Below are positions 50,668 to 60,599 of a DNA stretch of 64,000 nt, piece after piece; within the stretch, counting starts at the first letter, position 1, and each line of letters starts with the position of its first letter. The stretch lies in the NCBI GenBank assembly GCA_019914995.1, contig CM034143.1, positions 4,404,501 through 4,468,500 on the forward strand. Reading direction: 5' to 3'. The notes beneath the pieces were generated by a model. That model made no database searches and was not told the origin of the DNA. It saw only the letters and a program-made list of their open reading frames with translations. The translations under genes were made by a program, and so were the position numbers. The DNA is from Acanthochlamys bracteata. Lineage: Eukaryota > Streptophyta > Magnoliopsida > Pandanales > Velloziaceae.

Positions 50668-51530
50668 GCGGACTATTGGTACTCCTACTATTATTCAATA
50701 TTTCAGTACTCTATACAAATAAACGGTCACAATTGCATCAGAAGAGATAATTTTTTTATTATATTTTTTCGAAAAAAATAACTGTATTAAAATTGTACTT
50801 TTACTTACAACTTTATATATTCTATTTTCTCCTCTTATTTTAAGTATTTTATTATTCTTAACTTAGTTTTTTTATTAAATTGATTTATTTAGTTAATTTA
50901 ATTTTAGTTCCCGATTAGTAACCAATCGACTAGTTACTTATCAATTATCGACCAATTACCGACCAATAATTGCTCGGTAATCAATTAGTTACTGATTAAT
51001 TATCGATCAGTAGCTAGTCATCAGTTATCGACTAAACACGTATCAGTTATCTACTAGTTATCGACCAGTAACGTATCGGTAACTGCTCGATTCGATTAAT
51101 TACTGATTGATAACTAAAATTAAATTAACTAGATAAAATTAATAATAATAAATTATTACTAGTCCGTAATCGATTAGTTACTAACTAGATATCGATCACT
51201 TGCTAGTCGGTTAGTTACCTATTAGTTATCAATTAGTTACCGATCAATAACTGGTTTATAATTTGAATTAAATTAACTATTTAAAATTAAATTTATCAAA
51301 TAATAAGCTAATAAAAATAAAACAATTAGCATAAGAGAAGGAAAGAGAATATATAAAGTTAAAAGTACAATCTTTATAGAATCATTATTTTCGAATAGGA
51401 AATAGAATAAAAAAAGTTCATACATTTTTTTCGAAAATGTTCATACACTGATCTCTCATGATGCAATCATGACCGTTTATTTTTATGAAGTGCCGGAGTG
51501 CCGAATAATAAAAGGAGTGCTTATAGCCCT
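50668..51530. mobile_element. Large foldback element with a central short-repeat array
   Basis: The left arm (from GGCGGACTATTGGTACTCC at about 50668) and the right arm (reverse complement from AGGGCTATAAGCACTCC) are inverted copies. Shared stretches include AATAAACGGTCA, then ATTGCATCA, TTTTCGAAAAAAAT and TTGTACTTTTA. The centre (about 50908-51255) is an array of degenerate units built from TTAGTTACTGATTAAT, ATCGACCAGTAAC and the like, in both orientations. It is partly framed by AGTTAATTTAATTTTAGTT and its reverse complement (near 50893 and 51112). No ORF is present. The ends fall in TA repeats, so the target duplication cannot be read. Confidence 0.6.
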
Positions 51531-51539
51531 GATATATAT

Positions 51540-52162
51540 ATATGTGTACATTGTATTTAAGTGCACATTGTGCACATTGGCTCTGGACCGTCGGATCGCT
51601 TGATCCGACGGCCAGAAACTAAGCGCTCAAACGCGCTGGAGAATGGCACGGAAGGCCAGCCTGGTCAATTCATCCCTTGAGCTCACGCGTCTTCTCCAGC
51701 GCGTTTCATTTTCGTTCGTGCATCGTTCCGTCTTTCTTCTTCTCGCCTTCCTCTGCCGAGCAGATCTCCATTGTCTGAGCAGCACCGTCGCTGCTCCCTT
51801 CAACAGCTCAACCCGCTTTCTCATTATTTACGCTTCCATTCTTTCTTTTTTTTTTTTCCTCCCACCCGAGAGCTCTTTCCGTTCCCGCCGGCGATCCGAG
51901 TAGCCCGCCGTGAAATTCCTCTCGCTCTCATTCTTTCTGCTCTCTCCAGTGGAGATCTTTTTCATTATTTCTCTCTTTATGTTTTCTCTAATTTCTATTT
52001 CCCATTTTGTTTTCGTTTTTGTGTGGATTCGAGTGAGAACTCACCGGCAAATTTGTTTACAAATATTGAACTTTTGTATTTGTTTTTCCTCAGATTATGT
52101 ACGTATTCGAATTTTTCAGATTGAATTATTTTCGGTGGAAAATATGTGAGATTTTTTAAATG
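51540..52162 (+). repeat. Left terminal inverted repeat of the MULE, outer part
   Basis: GC-richer than its surroundings. It includes a perfect 10-bp hairpin (CCGTCGGATC, GCTT loop, GATCCGACGG) near 51588-51611 and pyrimidine-rich, leader-like sequence. It is cut at 52162 by the retroelement (target duplication AAATG) and resumes at 59431. Frames at 51643-51903, 51771-52124 and 51910-52149 have no family resemblance. The assignment as repeat is an inference, because its partner would lie beyond 64000. Confidence 0.55.
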
Positions 52163-52347
52163 TGTTGGAACTCCAAGATTGATTTTGATGATAACAATGA
52201 TTAAGAATTATAGTTTATGGATTAGGGTGAACTAATGATTGGAATCAAGTTCTGCAGAAATTTATGAAACAGGTCTATCCCATATTCAGCAGACAACAAG
52301 CTAGCTTCTTAGCTACTGATTGTATAAGATTTTTTTTATACCATAAA

Positions 52348-53262
52348 AAATAATTTTATGATCTTCCATAAAGGAGATGATAATATTATTTTGTGCCTTT
52401 AAGAATAATTTCCTTTATAAAATAATCTCCTTTGACGATCTTCCATAAAAAATAATTTTGTGCCTTTAAGAATACGGTCATCTTTATCTTCCAATGTCTA
52501 TAATTGTTAGCCTTAAATATTGGAGGACAGTCAAGCGATCTTTCTTCCTTTTCAATTAAGTTTGATCTTGCCATAGGATATTTTCCTCAAGGTTGTTAAA
52601 CCTTCAAATTGGAGGCCTGCTCTGATACCAATTGTTAGTTCTCCTGTAAGATTAACTCAAGAGGGGAGGGGTGAATTGAGTTAATAAATAAAAATTTTCG
52701 TGAAGTTTAATTATCTTACGAACAGCAGGCTTACAACCGGCTGCGTAAATTCTGTAACCTGCAGACAAAGAGTGTTAGAATATTTACTGACTTAGGTAAA
52801 GAGGATAGAACTCAGAGTATTTAACGTGGTTCGCAAAACTCCTTTGCCTACATTCACAGACACTCTGTCACTAGAACCAAAGCTTCACTAAATCTTTAAT
52901 AAGCTACATATACATCAAGAGCAAAGTGCTTCACCAAGCACACTTACTCTTACCGGGTTTCTTCACCAAGACAACCCCTAAAAGCCTACTGGACACACCC
53001 GTCCCTCTGGTTGATATGCTAGCTCTATTACAAGGTTTAAGTACTTTCACCAAGCTCCACCTGAGCTTCCTTACCTAATGCCCGCAGCACCTCTGTCACA
53101 AGGTTTACAAAAAAAAATTTAAAAGATCAAGGTTAGACACAGGATCAATCTCAAAGTAAATAAATGAACTTAAGATTTTCTATTGAGATGATCAAACTTG
53201 TTGCTGCTGAAGATGATGCTCTGTAAGTGATTGGCAGCAAGAGGAGTTTCTTTACTTGAAAA
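52348..53262 (-). repeat. Inverted block inside the Sirevirus-like element (LTR end, primer site, gag start)
   Basis: Read on the minus strand, this holds about 630 bp of LTR 3' end (from 53262 to about 52633), then TTGGTATCAGAGCAGG (initiator Met-tRNA primer site), then a gag N-terminus (MARSNLIEKEERSL, then NNYRHWKIKMTVFLKAQNYF) whose frame runs 52574-52386. The left junction lies near ATACCATA / AAAAATAATTTTATG. The right junction lies at TTTACTTGAAAA / TTTGGCAAGC, where LTR sequence meets forward gag. Confidence 0.75.
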
Positions 53263-53710
53263 TTTGGCAAGCAAAATAAATGGCAAGCAATATTTAAAAA
53301 CTACAAATGTTGGATTCTCCAGTAAGTACAAAACTGACAAGGTACACTCTTCTACTTATTTTATTAAGTGTTTCTATTGTGGTAGAAAGGGTCACAAAGT
53401 AAGCTCTTGTTGGTTTAAAGATAATGAAAATAAAGTAAAAATAATATGGATTCCCAAGAGCAATTGTCTTCCGAAAAAGGTAAGTGAAAATCTTTTTAGA
53501 GCAAGTGTTAGATGTATTACTACTAAACAATCTATTATTTTGCAAGATAATCCATCCATCTTCTATGTTGCTAGCAACAATAAATATGTGACTCGTTATT
53601 CCAAATTCAAGAAAAATCAAGGTATGAATAAAAAGATATGGGTGCCAAAGGAAACCCTCAAGATTGCCAACACTTTAGAACCCAAAGAAATTTGGGTGTT
53701 AAAAAGATAA
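53263..53710 (+). pseudogene. Gag fragment with zinc knuckle (Sirevirus-like Copia)
   Basis: An open frame contains NLASKINGKQYL, the CCHC zinc knuckle CFYCGRKGHKVSSC near 53370 and the downstream phrases KKIWVPKETLK and PKEIWVLKR, typical of Copia Gag just before protease. The N-terminal part of the frame (from 53231) is inverted LTR sequence joined in phase by chance at the inversion breakpoint. No protease or other pol domain follows. Confidence 0.75.
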
Positions 53711-56700
53711 ATTCTTGTTGCAAAAATTCTACAACGTGAAGGTAAGTAATCCAATCTTTTAATAATTTTGATGATTATAGCATTTCAATTCAAATGAAAC
53801 TCATTGTTGCATTCATGCTGAAATTTTGGCTGAAGCTTTGTCACTTGTTATTTTGTTTGAATGATATCTTGTATCTCGCAATTGTTTGAAAAATATGCTT
53901 GCATTTTTCTGAAAATTAGGTTAAATTTTTTTAACGTAAAATAATTAAATTGTGGCAAACGAATATATCATGAATAAATTTATTGAATGATGTTTCATAA
54001 ACATTGATTTATTAAGATGTTTTTAAACCAAAGAATTCTGAACACTTGATGCAAATACAATTTGATAAAATGAGTTCAATCACTATGAAACTAATTGCAA
54101 ACCATCCGTGCTATTGAAATGGTAAGAATCATTGCTTTTATAAAATTCTATTTTGATGAATATTAATGTGAGTCTATATGAAGTTTTTAGAATTTTTGGA
54201 CAGTATATATGCTACTAACTATTGCAGGAGAAATATAAACAAAAGAAAGTAAAACACGTGACAAAACTGCTGTTCAAGGATGTATAAACTATTGAAATAT
54301 TACAAGTTTTCATGATTGATCTATTGCTTCAAAATGGTGAAAAGATTATTAATGAGATTGCATCTGAACAGAAGCACTTCACTGCAAAAGGAAAGGTAAC
54401 ACATACATATTATGTTGATGATTTTTTGTCTAGTTGAAAGCCAGCAGAAAAATGGATAGATGTGGTGTAGAGGTTTGGATACTACATTGAAAAATTTTTC
54501 TCTACTTCTCAAAACTGAACTTAATCAAAGATCAATGCGAAGTGAAGATCAAATCTGAAAATCTTTACAGATGCCTTCATGAGAGTTAAATTACTAAATT
54601 GTTTATTGAAATCAATGTTAGTCATTCTAACAAGTGCACATGAACCTACTTGATCCATATAGAGTTGCAAGATTGAAAAGTAAACACTTTCACCTTGTAA
54701 TGATTAATGATTGCTATAATTTTATTCATTTTTTCTTCTTACTAACAAAAATGATGCACTGAAAGTATTTTGAAGTCTTTGCCAAAAGAGTAAGTTTAAT
54801 GTAATATGATATAGATAACTTATTTGATTATTCACATTACTTAGAGGATATATTTTTTAAGAACTTTGACTGTTGAGGAATTCATTCATGCTATACTTGA
54901 TGAGACTAATAGTAGGCCGAGAAAGGATTCAGCTATTTTGCAGATTCGTCAAGGACAGTAAAGAAATGTCCATTACAGTAGAAAAATAGCCAGCTGCAAT
55001 CTAAACAAAGGACGAACAACTTTCTGTTGAAATTTTCAAAATGCAAGGAGACTCTCCAAATTGCATCGTTTATATTCAAGCATGAGTACAATGATCTTCA
55101 CAAGAAGCAATCGATAGGTAAATCATATAAAGAGATAAAAATCATATTTCAATCAAGAGGTAAGTATATCTTCTTTATATTAATTTTGATATTTGTTAAG
55201 ATCTCATGGCTCTTTATCCTTGATGCATAACTATTCTTAAATAGTGAATGATTTTCTTTTAAATAAATATTAAACGTTGCAACATGTTTTTGCAAAAATG
55301 TTTTCAAGTGATTAGTTATATGGAGCCTCAATGAGATTTACCAACCATTCTCTATTGCCACTTTATAATCAAACCATTGACCGTTCTTAAACAAACTTAT
55401 TTAAAGCCAAACTCTTCTTCTTGGTTAAGTTGAAATTGAATGAAGTTTTTAGAGTGAAATTGCTTGGGTGATCCATATTTTTTTTTCGCTTATGCAAACC
55501 GAACTATCATGCTAAAGAAAAATTCTTCAAATGAGATGAGACTTAACAGTGATTCATCTAAATCCCTCAGTGAATATCTAAACCAAACTATTTTGAGTCA
55601 AACTCTTTGGATTCCACTCTACTCCACTGAAAGTTCAGTGACTAATCATATTGAGACATATTTGCTTGTATTTCTAAGAGTCTAAATGTTTTGTAAATTT
55701 ATGATACACCTCAATGGAGCCTTCAATTGTTGAACAAAACTGTTGATCTATAATGATAAAAATTGTTAACAATTCTTGTTGAGATTTTGATTCATTGACG
55801 CATTATTTGCCATATAACAAAACCTGTGAAGCTAAATATTATAATATCATCTCTAGTTTGGATGTGTTATTTGATATTTTAATTGAATTCCTATAATATC
55901 ATCTAATATAATGCTAAAATCTTGTGGATTCTGTGAAACTCTAACATCTCCCTGCAGGAAAAAGTCTTTAAAACTATTTTGCAGGATGTTTTCACAAGCT
56001 AAAGGAAATAAAGTTAAATGTAATCAGCAAAGTGAAGAAAGAGTATATAGCAAAAGGAGAGATATTCACCATGCTGTCAAAATTATTCAGAACACTCTGT
56101 GAACAAGAAAGAAATAAATTTTTCAAAGACAAGGCAAGCAAAACATTGCATGAGTAAGTTAAGAAACGAGTACGACAATACATTGTAAGCTATCCAAAGG
56201 TATGGGTAACTCGCTTCTTTTAACTTAGTATTCATATTTCATCAAAATTATTTATTAATAATCAATGCTGAAATTCTGCTGATTATGCAAATGATATTGA
56301 AAATTGATTTTGATAAAAATACCTATGCAAATGAATGATTTTTCATGAGGAGAATGTTGTCTATCAAATGGTAAATCACTAAGAAAAGAAAACACATCAA
56401 GGAGAAAAGCCTTGGAGTCAAAGTGAAATAAGAAAAGCATGTTTTATAAAAGATATATATTCTTTTAGAATTAGTGAATTTTATTGCAAGATCTACAGTA
56501 TATATGCTGAACGAAAATTATGCGATTACAACATCAGTTGCTGAATGCCATATATTAACTGCTTATGAGAAAACTTTGAAAGCTAATGTCCTTTGGGCGC
56601 AGAAAAGTTATTTATCAATGCACGAGCAAATAGTTAAGAAAAGCCACAAGAAAGTGAAGCATGCTACTCAAGTCAACTACTTTGCTGGAAAACTTCTATA

Positions 56701-57230
56701 TTAAGAAGAAAAGTTGATAAGTGCTTCAACTACGAAAAGAGAATATGGTCTTTATAGCAGAGGGCACTTACTGAGGGGAGAAAACATATAGTTATGACAA
56801 TATGAATTATGATTTATAGAAAAATATTATCCTTATAAACTAACAAATTTTGTGCAGGATATATGATGCAATACAAGACAGACATGCATCGCTCTTTTTA
56901 CTGCTAACAAAGTGTCATTCTTTGCAAGAAAAAGTGGCTGAAAACAATCTGCACAATTTAGTAGAAGAACATCTATTAGTGCAACCAAAAGAACCAAAAT
57001 AAAGAGATGCATTACTTCATACAAGTAAAATCATTATTATGAGTTAGGGATCAACGATGAAAGGAGAAAAGGCTGGTATGAACAAAACACTAAGAAGCGA
57101 CTCCTAATTATCATACGTCAGCCATGTACAGGTAATACCATTTTAGTGGTAAGCTTCAATGCAAAATCATAAGGTAAATTTGTTAAGCTTTAACGAAAAT
57201 TTTAGTTGATACCCTCCTTCCAATCTTTTT
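53711..57230 (+). other. Interior of the Sirevirus-like element without recognisable pol
   Basis: About 3.5 kb of sequence with only short frames (for example 55464-55685 and 56474-56704), none matching integrase, reverse transcriptase or RNase H. Either pol was replaced or deleted, or it has decayed past recognition by eye. Confidence 0.5.
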
Positions 57231-57404
57231 GTGATGACAAAAAGGGGGAGAAATAAAAGAATTATTATGCGCAGGTCAGGTGATTTATTATGTTTACAAT
57301 TTCAAATGAGTATTTCATTGAGGGGGAGTTATTACATTGTGCTTAATTAGAATCATAAACCAATAACTTTTAGTTGTTTTGTCATCATCAAAAAGGGGGA
57401 GATT

Positions 57405-59425
57405 TGTTGGAACTCCCAGATTGACTTTGATGATAACAATGATTAAGAATTATAGTTTATGAATTAGGGTGAACTAATGATTGGAATCAAGTTCTGCAGA
57501 AATTCATGAAACAGGTCTATCCCACATTCAGCAGACAACAAGCCAGCTTCTAAGCTACTGATTGTATAAGATTTCTTTTATACCATACAGAACAGAGAAT
57601 CCCTCAGCCACCAAACAGCCAGCTGTCTAATTGCTGCTACATGGACAAAACAGAAAATCGCAAACAGAGCATCTCAAACAGAGAAGAGCAGAAAAACAGA
57701 GTATCGCCAACAAAGATGAATAGAAAACAGAGGACTCGATAGCCGGCTATTTCGCTGCTGCTCGCTGGACAGAGAAGAATCCGAAAATCGTGATAATCAT
57801 TCACTCTTCAGAAGTAATTTCAAGCATGATGCCGATTCCATTTAAACTTCAACTTTTCATCAGAGACAGGCAAACATGCACACTATAAGATTGACCGAAT
57901 AACACATCAAATGATGATCAATATAAACTTAGAAAAATCGTGGAATGATAGATGAAAATTCAGTAAAAAGAGAGCAGAATCAGACATTAATGGAACAACT
58001 TTTCAGATGTAATTCAATCAAGAATTCGTCATCCATTTGAAGCAAAATCTTGAAGACTTACTAAGGAACATATCAGCTACAAGTTCATATGAAGAATCAC
58101 AACAAGAGAAGACAAAGAACATAGTGCAAAATATCATCAGAATCATGTTTTGCTGATAATGCAGAAATGCTTCAACGTGCAGATTTCGATTTTTCTTCAG
58201 AAAAAATCACGAATTTAATTACAAGGTGACATTATTTGACAAATCTACTATCTTGTTATTATCACAGAACTGAGCTATATTGAGCCACCACATTATTGAA
58301 GAACAAGTTCAAGTATAGAGATTGATAGATGGTAATGAAAATCCACTGAACACGGTATGAAGCAACGAAGTAGAGACTGCAGAGTCACGCTATTGGAGTC
58401 CACCTCACTTGAAGCAGTCAACCTAGCAAAGAACAGCAAATCAAGAGAAGCCAACTCAGCTAGAGAAATTTGAAAAATACAACTCAGCTTAAACAACTCA
58501 AAACAGCAGGCGGGAGTTTTTGAATTGCTTTCTTCGGTTCATTTAATGCTGATGAAAGAGTTGCACCAATTTAGCCATAAGGAATCCTGAGGCAGCTAAT
58601 TGACCGCTGAACACAATCTTCATCTCTACCTTGGAAATCTGCCACTGCACACCAACGACAATATTTCTCCAACGGGAAGAACCACCTATCTGCAAGAACA
58701 GAAAATTCTATAAGAAGAGAAGATGAAGAACAGAGTAAGACAGGAGGATAACGAGCAAAATATTCAAAAACAAACTTGCACTACATTGACTCAATTTTTC
58801 AAGTAAAGAAACTCCTCTTACTGCCAATCACTTACAGAGCATCATCTTCAGCAGCAACAAATTTGATCATCTCAACAGAAAATCTTAAGTTCATTTATTT
58901 ACTTTGAGATTGATCCTGTGCCTAACCTTGATCTTTTAGTTTCTTTTTTATAAACCTTGTGACAGAGGTGCTGCATGCACCGGGTAAGAAAGCTCAGGTG
59001 GAGTTTGGTGAAAGTTTTTAAACATTGTAATAGAGCTAGCATATCAGCCAGAGGAACGGGTGTGTCCAGTAGGCTGTTAGGGGTTGTCCTGGTGAAGAAA
59101 TCCGGTAAGAGTAAGTGTGCTTGGTGAAGCACTTTGCTCTTGGTGTATATTTAGCTTATTAAAGATTTAGTGAAGTTTTGGCTCTGGTGATAGAACGTCC
59201 GCAGATGTAGGCAAAGGAGTTTTGCCGAACCACGTTAAATACTCTGAGTTCTATCCTCTTTACCTAAGTCAGTAAATATTCTAACACTCTCTGTCTGCAG
59301 TTCTGACCGACGTGTGATAGTGTAAGCTTTCTTTGTCCGTAAGATAACTAAACTTCACGAAAATTTTTATTTATTAACTCAATTCACCCCTCCCCTCTTG
59401 AGTTAATCTTACAGGAGAACTAACA
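57405..59425 (+). repeat. 3' LTR of the Sirevirus-like element (2021 bp)
   Basis: It follows the polypurine tract directly, starts TGTTGGAACTCCCAG and ends GGAGAACTAACA. The first part matches 52163-52347 on the same strand. A block near its right half matches 52633-53262 in reverse. It is longer than the related solo LTRs at 42406-43833 (1428 bp) and 47929-49415 (1487 bp). Confidence 0.9.
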
Positions 59426-59430
59426 AAATG

Positions 59431-59707
59431 GGTGGAGTGGTGTGTTTCCCGATTTAATCGGCGCCGAGTGATGTGTTTTTTTTATTCTGTTTTCGTTGTA
59501 ATTTGTGTATTTATTTGCTAAATATTTGAATTGTGTGATGAATTTGAAGTGAAATTCAAAGTTTGTCAAGTGATCCACGGCTTGAATGTGAATGAGAATT
59601 ATAAATTTGGCTTCAAGTTCTGTTGTGGTGATTTGAATGTAAATTGTGTGTGCAGTTGAATACCTACACGTTTTGATGATGATGATGAGCTCTCCCGGGT
59701 GATGTTC
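59431..59707 (+). repeat. Left terminal inverted repeat of the MULE, inner part
   Basis: This continues the MULE left repeat after the retroelement. 59583-59707 is the reverse complement of 63875-64000 with four visible differences. The match ends at GTGATGTTC, marking the inner boundary. Confidence 0.85.
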
Positions 59708-59739
59708 TTTCACTGCTATTTTGGTATTTCTTATTGTGA

Positions 59740-60190
59740 ACAGTGAAATTATTATTTTTATTTTTTTCCTCTGCAGCCATCATAGATCAATTTTTTGACT
59801 GTTTTTTTTTGTCTTTTTTATACTGTTTCTTTTTTTTTGCTACATTTTACAGTGAACAGTAAAAATTAAAATTTTTATTTTTTTTCGGTGTCCTTTTTAT
59901 ACGATTTCTTTTTTTTACTATATTTTACAGTAAATAGTAAAAAATTTTATTTTTGCTGTGAACAGTGAAAATTAAAATTTTTTAACATTTCTTTTTTTAA
60001 TGTCTTTTTGTTATTGTTTTTTCGTTTTCACTATATTTTACAGTGAACAGTAAAAAAATTTATTTTTGCTGGTGAACAGTGAAAATTAAAATTTTTTAGC
60101 TGTTTTTTTTTCAGTGTCATTTTTACACTATTTTTTCTTATTTTACTATTTTTTGCTGTTAATAGAGAAGATTTTTTTTAGTATCCTTTT
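59740..60190 (+). repeat. Degenerate tandem repeat, T-rich, with ACAGTGAACAGT motif
   Basis: Units of roughly 100-120 bp recur about four times. Each combines a TTTTACAGTGAACAGT-like motif, TGAAAATTAAAATTTTT and a long T-rich stretch ending in GTGTCxTTTTTAxAC. It lies just inside the MULE left repeat, a subterminal position. A related phrase (TTTTTGCTGTGAACATTAAA) occurs at about 63271, near the other end. Confidence 0.65.
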
Positions 60191-60599
60191 GCACTATTAT
60201 TTTGCTATTTCTTGCTTTTAATAGAAAGATTAATTCTTGTCAAAACTTTTTTTCAATGCCCTCTTTACACTATTTTTCTCACTATTTTTTTTCAATTTTT
60301 TTTTTACTGTCCTTGTTCACTGTTTTTATACTGCCCTTTGCTATTTGTCGCAAGCACTTTCAAATTCATATAAACATGTACAATGTAAGAATATTGAGTA
60401 CAACATTTAAGTGCTTATCCAAAAATGTCAAAATAGTAATAACTATAAATTTATAGCTAATTTTCCATCAGCAATGTTTTCATCTTCACTTGTATGTAGA
60501 TATTCATCCTTATCTCTATCTTTGCCTTTATCATTTTTATCTACGACTATCAAAATAAAAAAATTACGACAAATGTCAATTTCAAATTGAATTCCAATA

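Larger units (their letters stand above)
52163..59425 (+). mobile_element. Sirevirus-like Copia element with internal inversion, non-autonomous
   Basis: The element begins TGTTGGAACTCCAAG and ends GAGAACTAACA, with target duplication AAATG (52158-52162 and 59426-59430). The right side is ordinary: polypurine tract AAAAGGGGGAGATT (57391-57404), then a 2021-bp 3' LTR. The left side is rearranged. Only the first 185 or so bases of the 5' LTR remain. They are followed by an inverted block (about 52348-53262) holding gag start, primer-binding site and the last 630 or so bases of the LTR in reverse. Forward gag then resumes with a zinc knuckle (CFYCGRKGHKVSSC). Extra GGGGGAG tracts near 57240 and 57320 fit the repeated polypurine tracts of Sireviruses. 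No integrase or reverse transcriptase is recognised between 53711 and 57230. Confidence 0.85.

Noticed and set aside
50908..51255. CRISPR-like array of short repeats
   Set aside because: Units are degenerate, unevenly spaced, occur in both orientations and lack unique spacers. The window is a plant nuclear genome.
51771..52124. 117-codon frame and overlapping 86- and 79-codon frames
   Set aside because: They are pyrimidine-rich, low-complexity sequence within the MULE terminal repeat, with no conserved motif.
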